From: Collimonas sp. OK412 | Lineage (GTDB): Bacteria > Pseudomonadota > Gammaproteobacteria > Burkholderiales > Burkholderiaceae_D | Reading direction: 5' to 3' | DNA: 64,000 nucleotides | NCBI RefSeq assembly: GCF_900112135.1 | Contig: NZ_FOLC01000007.1 | Span: 1-64,000 of the forward strand | Shown: in pieces, positions 1-8,674 of the stretch | Layout: each line of letters opens with the position of its first letter | How positions within the stretch are numbered: position 1 is the stretch's first letter | Made by a program: the position numbers and the translations under genes | The notes under the pieces: model-generated | Database searches by the model: none | The model's input: the letters and a program-made list of their open reading frames with translations, nothing else | What the model was told of the DNA's origin: nothing

Positions 1-290
1 AGCCTGAAACCGGCGAACCAGCGATACGCAACGTTCACTTGTACTTCGCGCATCAACTGCCGTTCACTGCGTACGCCAAACAGATAGCCAATGAATAAGA
101 GTTTGAACAACACTACCGGATCGAGCGCCGGACGCCCGTTATCGGCGCAGTACAGGTGCGCTACCTTCTCACGGATAAAATCGAAATCGACCGCCGCAGC
201 GATCTTACGTAGTAGATGATCACTGGGCACCAGGCTTTCCAGTGTCACCATCTCCAGTTCGTGCTGGTACGGTGCAGGGATTTTTAGCAT
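1..290 (-). CDS. IS1182-like family transposase, N-terminal part (runs off window edge)
   Basis: Reading leftwards from an ATG at 290, the frame is open to the window edge and encodes about 96 residues beginning MLKIPAPYQHELEMV. They are nearly identical to the N-terminus of the transposase at 8675-10120, with a few substitutions such as DFDFIREK for DFEFIRAK. No stop or indel is seen, so this copy may be intact outside the window. This part is the DUF772-type N-terminal region of IS1182/IS5-like transposases; the catalytic DDE residues would lie off the window. Confidence 0.88.
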   Translation of the reverse strand, partial: MLKIPAPYQHELEMVTLESLVPSDHLLRKIAAAVDFDFIREKVAHLYCADNGRPALDPVVLFKLLFIGYLFGVRSERQLMREVQVNVAYRWFAGFR

Positions 291-342
291 GCCCCATTAT
301 AGAAAAAGCCTTCCAATTTCGGAAGGCTTTGTCAGCAACCTG
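1..342 (-). mobile_element. IS1182-like insertion sequence, copy A, partial (right end)
   Basis: The first 342 bases match the right end of the complete IS at 8606-10172 over the same length without indels, with roughly two dozen base differences by eye (about 93% identity). The element ends at 342 with the same 12-base terminal sequence, GTCAGCAACCTG. It is therefore a diverged second copy in the same orientation, cut by the window edge. It abuts a terminator-type palindrome at 343-363 downstream of the BCCT transporter gene. Its left end and left flank lie outside the window. Confidence 0.9.
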
Positions 343-370
343 AAGCTGCGCATTGCGCAGCTTTTTTTGT
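343..370. terminator. Terminator hairpin of the BCCT gene, abutting IS copy A
   Basis: A perfect 9-bp inverted repeat, AAGCTGCGC and GCGCAGCTT, separated by ATT (343-363), is followed on the plus strand by a T-run. It lies ten bases past the transporter stop codon. The IS end stops exactly at its edge. On the minus strand the T-run expected after the hairpin is replaced by IS sequence, so termination of the transporter transcript may now depend on the IS or on a duplicated hairpin beyond the window. Confidence 0.75.
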
Positions 371-372
371 TT

Positions 373-1955
373 CTACCAGGCTTGCTTGGCGACCTTCGCC
401 GTGGTCTTTACCGCAACGGCGGGTTCGAATTCCATACGCAGGCTTTTCATCAGGCAAACCATGTACAGCACCAGCACCACGGAAAACGGCAACGACGCCA
501 GCACGATCGTGGTTTGTATCGCGCTGATGTTATCCGCGAACATCAGGCCGACGGTGACCGCCATGATCAGCGCCGACCAGAAAATGCGCAGCCAGTGCGG
601 CGCATCGGCATCGTCGTCGGCGCCGCGCACCGACAGGTTGGCCAGCATCACGGCGCCCGAATCGGCCGGCGTCAGGAACAGCACGAAGCCGACGAAAATC
701 GCCACGCCCGACATGGCGGTGCCGAACGGGTAGTGCGCCAGCAGCTTGTACATGGTCATGGCCGGCTGTTCCAGCGCTGCCCGGCTCAACTCGGCTGCGC
801 CGTGGCTGATCAGCAGGTCCAGCGCGCTGTTGCCGAACACCGACAGCCACACCAGGGTGAACGCCAGCGGCAGCAGCAGTACGCCGGTGACCACTTCCCG
901 GATAGTGCGTCCGCGTGAAATGCGGGCAATGAACAGGCCGACAAATGGCGCCCAGGAAATCCACCAGGCCCAGTAGAACAGGGTCCATTTACCGAGCCAG
1001 TCGCTCGGCCGGTCATAGGCATACAGGTCAAACGTCTTGCCGACGAAGTTGCTGACGTAGTCGCCCAGGTTCTGGATCATGGCGTTCAGCAGATGCAGCG
1101 TCGGTCCCATCGACAGCACAAAAACCAGCAAGCTCGCAAACAGTACGACGTTCAGGTTTGACAGGCGCCGGATGCCGGTTTCGACGCCGGAGACCGCCGC
1201 CAGGGTCGCCACGATGGTCATCACGATGATCACCGCCAGCAGCGTGCCATGGCTGTTTTGCAGGCCGAACAGGTGTTCCAGGCCGGCGCTGATCTGCAGC
1301 GATCCTATGCCCAGGTTGCTGACCAGGCCCAGCACGGTCACCACGATGCCGAAACAATCGACGGCGTGGCCGGCGGCGCCGTGGACGCGTTCGCCGAGCA
1401 GGGGATACAAGGCGGTGCGCAAAGCCAGCGGCTGCTTGTGGCGGTAGGCAAAGTAGCCCAGCGCCACCGCGATCAAGGCATAGATGGCCCAGCCGTGCAG
1501 GCCCCAGTGGAGGAAGGTCAGGGTCATCGCCTGGCTTGCCGCCGCCGGTGTCGCTGCCGTTCCCTGGGGTGGGTACAGGTAATGCGTCAACGGTTCCGAG
1601 GCGCCGAAATAGAGCAGGGAAATGCCGATGCCGGAAGAAAACAGCATGCCGGCCCAGGCGCCGTAGCTGAAGGCCGGCTGTTCGTCATCCGCCCCCAGTT
1701 TTATCTTGCCGTAAGGAGATGCGGCAAGCCAGACGATGAAACCAAGGTAAGCGGCCACTACCAGCATGTAGTACCAGCCGAAGCTGCTGGCCAGGGTCGC
1801 TTGCGCGCTCGACAGCCAGGCGGTGGATGCCTGCGGGAAGGCGATGATGATGGCGGTGAAGGCAATGATCAGGATTGCCGAAGAGAAGAAGACGGGGCGG
1901 TTGAGCCGTGTCTTCATGGATGGCCGATGGCTGACGGTTGATGCTGGGGCGCTCA
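373..1955 (-). CDS. betT: BCCT-family choline/betaine transporter, short-tail BetT type
   Basis: Secondary transporter of the betaine-carnitine-choline family in the inner membrane, expected to import choline for the adjacent bet pathway. The protein has about 12 hydrophobic segments. The family signature is visible in the stretch WTLFYWAWWISWAPFVGLFIA and in the following ARISRGRTIRE, both nearly as in E. coli BetT. Unlike E. coli BetT, which carries a long hydrophilic C-terminal domain, this protein ends soon after the last membrane helix (KTTAKVAKQAW), so it is a short-tail form. The frame is open to 2100, but that extension is polar, poorly supported and lacks a ribosome site; ATG 1955 (MSAPASTV) is preferred and ATG 1917 (MKTRLNRP) is possible. 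It is divergent from betI across the BetI operator. Specificity for choline is inferred from context. Confidence 0.88.
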
Positions 1956-2134
1956 TTTGATCTGCCCGCGGAATGCCGGTTTTGCTGCCTGGCCTGACTG
2001 TCTCATTGTCTTTGTGCTTGATTGATGTTGCATTTAAATAAACCTCATTCCGATTCTGTTGCCGGGCTTCTGGCCTGATTTTGTTTTCTTTTGTTTTCAT
2101 AAGGAAAACATTTTGCTATCAATGACACCTTGGA

Positions 2135-2173
2135 TTTAAATTGATTGAACGTCCAATCAATTTAAATTATACT
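2135..2173. promoter_or_regulatory. BetI operator palindrome overlapping the betIBA promoter
   Basis: A perfect inverted repeat with 13-base arms lies at 2135-2147 (TTTAAATTGATTG) and 2154-2166, around AACGTC. The core closely resembles the known BetI operator (ATTGATTGAACGTTCAATC-like). A sigma70-like promoter for betI is embedded in it: -35 TTGAAC at 2145-2150, 17-bp spacer, -10 TATACT at 2168-2173. BetI binding would block this promoter directly. The same site lies upstream of the divergent transporter, so both units could be choline-responsive. BetI as the repressor is inferred from family and context. Confidence 0.88.
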
Positions 2174-2229
2174 GAATTTAGGCAGCGGATGGCAGGCCGC
2201 TTTGCGCGAATGTTTTGAGGGGAAGTGCG

Positions 2230-2850
2230 TTGAGGAAAAAAAACGAGATGCTGCCGCTGCGCCGCAAGCAGCTGATCCAGGCCACGCTGGAAGTGATCGA
2301 CCGGGTCGGCCTGGCTGACGCCACCATTGCCTTGATTGCCAGGCAGGCCGGTTTGTCGACCGGCATCATCAGCCATTATTTCGGCGACAAGAGCGGTCTG
2401 CTCGAAGGCACCATGCGCCAGATCCTGCGCGATTTAAGGGAAGACACCCTGCGCCGCCGCAGCGAACTGGCAGAAGACACCGCCGCCGCCCATTTGCGCG
2501 CCATCGTCGACGCCAACTTCAACGACAGCCAGGTCAGCGGCCCTGTCATGAAAACCTGGCTGGCATTCTGGTCGTCCAGCATGCACCAGGAATCGCTGCG
2601 CAGGCTGCAGCATGTGAATGACCAGCGCCTGCGCTCCAACCTGTGCTGCCAGTTTTTGCGCGAACTGCCGTTGCCGCAAGCGCGCCACGCTGCCCGCGGG
2701 CTGGCGGCGATGATCGACGGCTTGTGGCTGCGCGGCTCCTTGTCGGGCAAGACCTTCGACGCTGACGCAGCGCGGCAGCTGGCCTACGAATACCTGGATT
2801 ACCAATTGGCAAAGAAAAGCAACGCCACTGCAAGCGCTGCAGCCGCCTGA
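2230..2850 (+). CDS. betI: TetR-family choline-responsive repressor BetI
   Basis: TetR-type repressor of about 206 residues. The N-terminal helix-turn-helix ([17 protein letters not shown], then [22 protein letters not shown], about residues 10-55) closely follows E. coli BetI, and the C-terminal ligand domain keeps the [13 protein letters not shown] and [16 protein letters not shown] stretches. The start is taken as TTG at 2230, seven bases after a GAGGGGA ribosome site and matching the length of E. coli BetI; a TTG at 2215 and an ATG at 2248 are alternatives. It is the first gene of betI-betB-betA and lies just after the operator it probably binds. Family knowledge: repression is relieved by choline. 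Confidence 0.95.
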   Translation: MRKKNEMLPLRRKQLIQATLEVIDRVGLADATIALIARQAGLSTGIISHYFGDKSGLLEGTMRQILRDLREDTLRRRSELAEDTAAAHLRAIVDANFNDSQVSGPVMKTWLAFWSSSMHQESLRRLQHVNDQRLRSNLCCQFLRELPLPQARHAARGLAAMIDGLWLRGSLSGKTFDADAARQLAYEYLDYQLAKKSNATASAAAA

Positions 2851-2891
2851 TCTTTGACCTACCTGATAGCAACCCGTTGAGGAGAATCCCC

Positions 2892-4364
2892 ATGCCTGTT
2901 TTCAAGCAGCAGCAACTTTATATCGGCGGCCGCCGCGTTGACGCCAGCGGCAGCGATACTTTCCAGACCATCAATCCCGCCAATGGCGAAGTGCTGGCAG
3001 AAGTCCAGCGCGCCACCAAGGCTGACGTCGACCGCGCCGTCGCCAGCGCCCGACAAGGCCAGCGCGTGTGGGCCGCACAGACCGCCATGCAGCGCTCGCG
3101 TGTATTGCGTCGCGCAGTAGCGATCCTGCGCGAGCGCAACGACGAACTGGCCGAACTGGAAACCCTGGATACCGGCAAGGCGCTGTCGGAAACGCGCGCC
3201 GTCGACATCGTCACCGGCGCTGATGTGCTGGAATATTATGCCGGCCTGGTGCCGTCGATCGAAGGCACGCAGATCCCCTTGCGTGAAAGCGCGTTTGTCT
3301 ACACCCGGCGCGAGCCGCTCGGCGTGGTGGCCGGCATCGGCGCCTGGAATTATCCGATCCAGATCGCCCTGTGGAAATCGGCGCCGGCGCTGGCGGCCGG
3401 CAATGCGATGATTTTCAAGCCTAGCGAAGTGACGCCGCTGAGCACGCTCAAGCTGGCTGAAATCTATACCGAAGCGGGTTTGCCGGACGGCGTCTTCAAT
3501 GTGCTGACCGGCAGCGGCCGCGAAGTCGGCACCTGGCTCACCGAGCATGCCGGCATCGAAAAGATCTCGTTCACCGGCGGCACCGCGACCGGCAAGAAAG
3601 TCATGGCCAGCGCCTCCAGCTCGACGCTGAAGGAAGTGACCATGGAACTGGGCGGCAAGTCGCCGCTGATCGTGTTTGCCGACGCCGACCTGGAACGCGC
3701 CGCCGATGTCGCCGTGATGGCGAATTTCTACAGCTCGGGCCAGGTGTGCACCAACGGCACCCGGGTGTTTGTCCACAGCTCGGTCAAGCAAGCGTTCGAA
3801 GCCAAGGTGCTGGAACGGGTAGCGCGCATCCGCCTCGGCAATCCGCTCGAGATGAACACCAATTTTGGTCCGCTGGTCAGTTTCCCGCACATGGACAGCG
3901 TGCTGTCTTACATCGAATCCGGCCTGGCCGAAGGCGCGCGCCTGCTGGCCGGCGGCAAGCGCGAAGTCGGCGGCGCCTATGCCAGCGGCGCTTATGTGCA
4001 GCCTACCGTGTTCACCGACTGCCGCGACGACATGAAGATCGTGCGCGAAGAAATCTTCGGCCCGGTCATGAGCATCCTGTCCTTTGAAGAAGAGGATGAA
4101 GTGATCCGGCGCGCCAACGACACGGAGTACGGCCTGGCCGCCGGCCTGATGACGGAAAACCTGAGCCGCGCGCATCGCGTCATCCACCAGCTGGAAGCCG
4201 GCATCTGCTGGATCAACACCTGGGGCGAATCGGCGGCCGAGATGCCGGTCGGCGGTTACAAGCAATCCGGCGTCGGCCGCGAAAACGGCTTGGCCACGCT
4301 GGAGCACTACACCCGCATCAAGTCGATTCAAGTGGAGCTGGGCGCTTACGCCTCGGTGTTCTGA
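2892..4364 (+). CDS. betB: Betaine aldehyde dehydrogenase
   Basis: NAD(P)-dependent aldehyde dehydrogenase of 490 residues, the same length as E. coli BetB, converting betaine aldehyde to glycine betaine in the cytosol. Visible hallmarks are the general-base glutamate E252 in MELGGKSP and the catalytic cysteine C286 in [11 protein letters not shown], at the same numbers as in E. coli. The NAD-binding [11 protein letters not shown] stretch and the C-terminal [13 protein letters not shown] are also present. ATG 2892 follows an AGGAG ribosome site with 7-bp spacing; an in-frame TTG at 2877 is less likely. It lies 41 bp after betI and 72 bp before betA, consistent with one operon. Confidence 0.97.
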   Translation: MPVFKQQQLYIGGRRVDASGSDTFQTINPANGEVLAEVQRATKADVDRAVASARQGQRVWAAQTAMQRSRVLRRAVAILRERNDELAELETLDTGKALSETRAVDIVTGADVLEYYAGLVPSIEGTQIPLRESAFVYTRREPLGVVAGIGAWNYPIQIALWKSAPALAAGNAMIFKPSEVTPLSTLKLAEIYTEAGLPDGVFNVLTGSGREVGTWLTEHAGIEKISFTGGTATGKKVMASASSSTLKEVTMELGGKSPLIVFADADLERAADVAVMANFYSSGQVCTNGTRVFVHSSVKQAFEAKVLERVARIRLGNPLEMNTNFGPLVSFPHMDSVLSYIESGLAEGARLLAGGKREVGGAYASGAYVQPTVFTDCRDDMKIVREEIFGPVMSILSFEEEDEVIRRANDTEYGLAAGLMTENLSRAHRVIHQLEAGICWINTWGESAAEMPVGGYKQSGVGRENGLATLEHYTRIKSIQVELGAYASVF

Positions 4365-4436
4365 GCACCGTTTCAACGCTACCGCCTACGTCTCACAACG
4401 ATGCCGCCGAGCCGGCGTCGGTCAGGAAGGATCATC

Positions 4437-6110
4437 ATGCAGCAAGCAAAAGAATACGATTACATCATCATCGGCGCCGGTTCGGCCGGCAATGTACTGG
4501 CTACGCGCCTGACCGAAGACGCGGATACCAGCGTGCTGTTGCTGGAAGCCGGCGGTCCCGACTACCGCTTCGATTTCCGCACCCAGATGCCGGCGGCGCT
4601 GGCGTTTCCGCTGCAAGGACGGCGTTACAACTGGGCTTATGAAACCGATCCCGAGCCGTACATGGACAACCGCCGCATGGAATGCGGACGCGGCAAGGGC
4701 CTGGGCGGCTCGTCGCTGATCAACGGCATGTGCTACATCCGCGGCAATGCGCTGGATTACGATCACTGGGCCAAGCGAGAAGGACTGGAAAACTGGTCTT
4801 ACCTGGATTGCCTGCCGTACTTCAAGAAGGCTGAAACGCGCGACATCGGCGGCAACGACTACCACGGCAGCGACGGCCCGGTCAGCGTGACCACGCCGAA
4901 GAGCGGCAACAACGTGCTCTACCACGCGATGGTGGAAGCCGGCGTGCAAGCCGGTTACCCGCGCACCGATGACCTCAACGGCTACCAGCAGGAAGGTTTC
5001 GGTCCGATGGACCGCACCACCACGCCGCAAGGGCGGCGCGCCAGCACTGCGCGCGGCTACCTGGACCAGGCGCGGGCAAGGTCCAACCTGACGATTGTGA
5101 CGCATGCGCTGACCGATCGCATCCTGTTCTCAGGCAAGCGTGCCGTCGGCGTCGCTTACCTGCACAACGACCAGCTGCAAACCGCGCAAGCGCGGCGCGA
5201 AGTGCTGCTGTGTTCGGGCGCGATCGCTTCGCCGCAAATCCTGCAGCGCTCCGGCGTCGGTCCGGCTGCGCTGCTGCGCCAGCATGCTATTCCCGTGGTG
5301 CTGGATTTGCCGGGCGTCGGCGCCAACCTGCAAGACCACCTGGAAATCTACCAGCAGTACGAATGCAAGCAGCCGGTCTCGCTGGCGCCGGCATTGAAGC
5401 CGTGGAACCAGCCGCAAATCGGCGCCGAGTGGCTGCTGATGGGCACCGGCATCGGCGCCAGCAACCAGTTCGAGGCCGGCGGTTTCATCCGCAGCGACGA
5501 CAGCTTCGAGTGGCCGAATATCCAGTATCACTTCCTGCCGGTAGCGATCAACTATAACGGCAGCAACCCGATCAAGGTGCACAGCTTCCAGGCCCACATG
5601 GGTTCGATGCGTTCGCCCAGCCGCGGCCGGGTCCACCTGCGTTCGAAAGACCCGCGCCAGCATCCGAGCATCCTGTTCAACTACATGTCGACCGAGCAGG
5701 ACTGGCAGGAATTCCGTAACGGTATCCGCATCACGCGCGACATCATTGCGCAGCAGGCGTTGTCTGCCTATGCCGGCCGCGAAATTTCACCGGGAGTGCA
5801 GGTGCAGACCGATGCTGAGCTCGATGCCTTCGTGCGCCGGCATGCTGAAACCGCTTTCCATCCATCCTGTTCCAACGCCATGGGATATGACGAGATGGCG
5901 GTGGTGGATAACCAGGGCCGGGTGCATGGCTTGCAAGGCCTGCGTGTGGTGGATGCATCGATCATGCCGCAGATCACCACCGGCAACCTGAATGCGCCGA
6001 CCATCATGATCGCGGAAAAAATCGCCGACTGCATCCGCGGCCGGCAACCGCTGCCGCGGGTGGAGGTGCCGTATTTCGTTGCTGGCGGCAAGCCGGCACG
6101 GCAGGGCTGA
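4437..6110 (+). CDS. betA: Choline dehydrogenase (GMC oxidoreductase)
   Basis: FAD-dependent oxidoreductase of 557 residues (E. coli BetA has 556), oxidising choline to betaine aldehyde at the membrane. The N-terminal dinucleotide fold [16 protein letters not shown] and the GMC signature around [19 protein letters not shown] are clear. The C-terminal active-site region shows H475 in [11 protein letters not shown] and the conserved asparagine in [21 protein letters not shown] 4437 follows an AGGAAGGA ribosome site; the frame extends to 4401 without support. Last gene of the bet operon. The next gene downstream is convergent, with only 33 bp between stop codons. Confidence 0.96.
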   Translation: MQQAKEYDYIIIGAGSAGNVLATRLTEDADTSVLLLEAGGPDYRFDFRTQMPAALAFPLQGRRYNWAYETDPEPYMDNRRMECGRGKGLGGSSLINGMCYIRGNALDYDHWAKREGLENWSYLDCLPYFKKAETRDIGGNDYHGSDGPVSVTTPKSGNNVLYHAMVEAGVQAGYPRTDDLNGYQQEGFGPMDRTTTPQGRRASTARGYLDQARARSNLTIVTHALTDRILFSGKRAVGVAYLHNDQLQTAQARREVLLCSGAIASPQILQRSGVGPAALLRQHAIPVVLDLPGVGANLQDHLEIYQQYECKQPVSLAPALKPWNQPQIGAEWLLMGTGIGASNQFEAGGFIRSDDSFEWPNIQYHFLPVAINYNGSNPIKVHSFQAHMGSMRSPSRGRVHLRSKDPRQHPSILFNYMSTEQDWQEFRNGIRITRDIIAQQALSAYAGREISPGVQVQTDAELDAFVRRHAETAFHPSCSNAMGYDEMAVVDNQGRVHGLQGLRVVDASIMPQITTGNLNAPTIMIAEKIADCIRGRQPLPRVEVPYFVAGGKPARQG

Positions 6111-6143
6111 CCGAGGCGGCGCCATGACGGCGCCGCTGCCTCA

Positions 6144-7406
6144 TCAGCGCTGTTGAAAGACAGCGAATATCAATGCTGCCGCAGCGTAGGCAATGCCCGC
6201 CAGGCAGACGCCGCTCCAGCCGCCGGCGACCCAGGCCAGCGCCGCGCTGGCCGCGCCTAGCGCGCCGCCGATAAAGAAAATGCCGACGAACAAACCGTTC
6301 AAGCGTCCCCGCGCTTCCGGCTGCAGCAGGTTGATGGCGCGCCGGCCCAGTGTCTGGTCGGTGGTCACGCCGGCGTCCAGCCCGATGGCGGCCAGCACCA
6401 GCATGCCCAGCGCCAGCCACGGATGGATGGAAATGGCGAAACCGCCCCATCCGGCGCCGGCCACGCCAGCCAGCAACAACGCCCCTATCATCAGGAGGTG
6501 TGCTGCCAAGGTCGCCTGGCGGGTCCAGCCGCGGTCGCCGATACGGCCGGCCAGCGGTGCAACGATGGCGCCCGCCGCGCCTGCCAGTGCGAACAGGGCG
6601 ATGTGGCGCTGGTTCATGTTGAACGGCTGCTGCGTCAGGAGCAGGGCGACCGCGGTCCAGAACAGGCTGAAAGCAGCCATGGCAAGCGCGGCGGTCAGCG
6701 CGCGCCGGCGCAGTATCGGCTGGCTGCGCAGCAAGCTCCACAGCGATCTGATCAAGGCCGGATAAGACAGGATGGCGGCGGGCTGGCGCAGCGGCAGCGT
6801 ACGCCTCAGGGTGATCGCAACCACGGTTACCGAAACGGCCAGCACAAGATACAGCAGGCGCCAGCCGCCGGCATCCACCAGCAGGCTGGCCAATGGCCGC
6901 GACAGCAGGATGCCCAGCATCAGGCCGCTCATGACGTTGCCTACCACCTTGCCGCGATGCGCCTCGCAAGCCATCAGCGCCGCCAGCGGCACCATGATCT
7001 GGATCGCGCTGGAGGCAGCGCCCGCCAGGAAGATCGCCAGCAGGAACAGCCAGCCGGAAGTCGACAGCGTGGCCGCTGCCAGCGCCAGCGCGCAGCACAT
7101 CAGCAAGCGCACGATCAGGCGCCGGTTTTCCAGCAGGTCGGCGAGCGGCACCAGCAGTACCAGGCCGGCGGCGTAACCGAGCTGCGGCAGCATGGCGACC
7201 ATGCCGCTCAGCCGCGCATCCAGGCCCAGTGCCGCGGCGATAGGGCCGATCAGGGTCTGGGTTGCGAATAAATTGATGACGGTAATGCCGACCGCGGCAG
7301 CGAACAGCAGTTGCAGCCCGGTCGAAATGCCATCATCGGCGATGCGTGCGGCACTCGTCTTGGAGGCAGGGTAGGGAACGGTTGAGGGGAGTCGAGGGGT
7401 ATTCAT
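6144..7406 (-). CDS. MFS transporter, drug/metabolite exporter type
   Basis: Major facilitator protein of about 420 residues with about 12 hydrophobic segments. The loop PLADLLENRRLIVR resembles the motif-A loop after helix 2, and a second such loop (AGRIGDRGWTRQ) follows helix 8. It resembles uncharacterised exporters that are commonly divergent from a LysR gene. ATG 7406 (MNTPRLPST) is preferred because GGGAAGA lies just upstream; an ATG at 7442 in the same frame would invade the divergent promoter. The substrate cannot be read from the sequence. Regulation by the neighbouring LysR protein is inferred from the divergent arrangement. Confidence 0.85.
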   Translation of the reverse strand: MNTPRLPSTVPYPASKTSAARIADDGISTGLQLLFAAAVGITVINLFATQTLIGPIAAALGLDARLSGMVAMLPQLGYAAGLVLLVPLADLLENRRLIVRLLMCCALALAAATLSTSGWLFLLAIFLAGAASSAIQIMVPLAALMACEAHRGKVVGNVMSGLMLGILLSRPLASLLVDAGGWRLLYLVLAVSVTVVAITLRRTLPLRQPAAILSYPALIRSLWSLLRSQPILRRRALTAALAMAAFSLFWTAVALLLTQQPFNMNQRHIALFALAGAAGAIVAPLAGRIGDRGWTRQATLAAHLLMIGALLLAGVAGAGWGGFAISIHPWLALGMLVLAAIGLDAGVTTDQTLGRRAINLLQPEARGRLNGLFVGIFFIGGALGAASAALAWVAGGWSGVCLAGIAYAAAALIFAVFQQR

Positions 7407-7514
7407 CGCATTCTTCCCAGGGGAGGGGTGGCAGGTTTTCAATGGGGTGATTGTGCATCGTCGATGTTTATGCTACAAGTGAATTATCATCATAAATATT
7501 ATGCGAGTTTATTT

Positions 7515-8426
7515 GTGAATACCCATGACATCGAAGCGTTCGTCGCCGTGGTCGAGACCGGCTCCATTGTTGCCGCGGCGACTCGCCTGCACCTGACCCA
7601 GCCCGGCATCAGCCGTCGCGTGCAAAGCCTGGAAGAGCGGCTGGGAGTGGCGCTGCTTGAGCGGCAGTCGAAGCCGCTCAAGCCGACTGCGGCCGGGCGC
7701 GAGGTCTACCAGCGCGGCCGCCGCGTGCTGGGATCGGTGGCGGATCTGCTGGCGGGCGTCGAACCCGGTTCGGAAGCGAGCGGCGAATTCCGGCTTGGGG
7801 TGGCGCCCTTCGTGGCGGAACTGGCGCTGGCCCAGCCTATCGACAGGCTGCGCAGCGAATTCGCCAGGCTGGCTTTGCGCATTACAACCGGCTGGTCGCC
7901 ATCGCTGCTGACCCTGCTGGAAAGCAATGCGATCGACGCCGCTGCGGTAGTGCTGCCGGACGACGTGATGCCGCCTGCCACGCTGACCACGCATTTGCTT
8001 TGCCATCAGATCCCGCTGATCGTGGCGCACAGGGAAGCGCCCATGCGCAAGGGCAGCTTGTCATTGCAGGAACTGGCGACGCAATCCTGGGTGCTGAGCC
8101 AGGACGGCTGCGGCATACGCCGCTCGATCCGGCATGCGCTGGATGCGGCGCGTTTGCCGGTGGATATTGCGGTGGAGACTTATGGCAGCGAGCTGCAATT
8201 GTCGCTGGTGGCGCGCGGCGTCGGCATCGGCATGGTGATGCCGGGCGCCTTGGCGCGCAGCGCATTCCGCGAACAGTTGCGGGTGTTGCAGGTGCCGCAA
8301 TTCAAGGGGGGAGTGAATACATGGCTGGCGCACGCCCGGGCGCCGGGGCGGCTGGCCGCGCCGATCGAGCGCTTGCGGCAAGACATGAGCGCGATGCTGG
8401 AGGCGGAGGAACAGCTGCCGCTTTGA
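7515..8426 (+). CDS. LysR-family transcriptional regulator
   Basis: LysR-type regulator of about 303 residues. The N-terminal winged helix-turn-helix is clear (DIEAFVAVVETGSIVAAATR, then LTQPGISRRVQSLEERLG), followed by a periplasmic-binding-like effector domain ending near residue 295. No in-frame ATG fits: GTG 7515 gives the usual family start (VNTHDIEAFV), while ATG 7464 would add an AT-rich, unlikely leader. The 108-bp gap to the MFS gene holds an AT-rich stretch with an inverted repeat TTAT-CATC-ATAA at 7484-7495, a candidate regulator or promoter site. It probably controls the divergent MFS gene. Confidence 0.87.
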   Translation: MNTHDIEAFVAVVETGSIVAAATRLHLTQPGISRRVQSLEERLGVALLERQSKPLKPTAAGREVYQRGRRVLGSVADLLAGVEPGSEASGEFRLGVAPFVAELALAQPIDRLRSEFARLALRITTGWSPSLLTLLESNAIDAAAVVLPDDVMPPATLTTHLLCHQIPLIVAHREAPMRKGSLSLQELATQSWVLSQDGCGIRRSIRHALDAARLPVDIAVETYGSELQLSLVARGVGIGMVMPGALARSAFREQLRVLQVPQFKGGVNTWLAHARAPGRLAAPIERLRQDMSAMLEAEEQLPL

Positions 8427-8581
8427 ACGGCTAGGCAAGATTAGCGCTGGCTGAGCAATTTTTGCCTGACGGAGGCCTGTATCTCGGCAAACAAGGATTG
8501 GTGGCCGCGGCTGGCGCGCGCCAGTGCAACTGCGTTTATCAAAGCGCTTCACCGTGATTCGGGCGCGGCACCCGAAAAAAA

Positions 8582-8605
8582 GCCCCGTTCAAGTAAGAAC
8601 GGGGC
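8582..8605. repeat. Left copy of 24-bp duplicated terminator hairpin (IS target duplication)
   Basis: GCCCCGTTC-AAGTAA-GAACGGGGC is a perfect 9-bp stem with a 6-base loop. The identical 24 bases recur at 10173-10196 directly after the IS, so they look like a target-site duplication spanning a whole hairpin. This left copy is preceded by A7, which becomes the T-run for minus-strand transcripts, including the transposase mRNA. On the plus strand the hairpin is followed by IS sequence instead of T's, so LysR transcripts lose their terminator tail. Confidence 0.9.
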
Positions 8606-8618
8606 CAGGTTGCTGACG

Positions 8619-8650
8619 AACCCACCATTTTTTGGTGGGTTTTGTTTTTT
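8619..8650 (+). terminator. IS-internal terminator near left end
   Basis: AACCCACCA and TGGTGGGTT form a 9-bp stem (8619-8627 and 8633-8641) followed by a T-rich tract on the plus strand. It would stop plus-strand read-through from the LysR side from running antisense into the transposase gene. Confidence 0.7.
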
Positions 8651-8674
8651 GTGGTCTGAAATTGCGCCGCGACA

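Noticed and set aside
373-2100. N-terminal extension of the BCCT transporter to 2100
   Set aside because: The extra 48 residues are polar, resemble no family member and lack a ribosome site; a start at 1955 or 1917 fits better.
2859-4376. 505-codon minus-strand open frame opposite betB
   Set aside because: Antisense shadow of a conserved aldehyde dehydrogenase with intact catalytic residues.
8441-8542. Short minus-strand frame (about 33 codons) ending QASVRQKLLSQR before the IS
   Set aside because: It looks like a protein C-terminus and might be a gene remnant, but it is too short, begins after a stop, and has no ribosome site or recognisable family.
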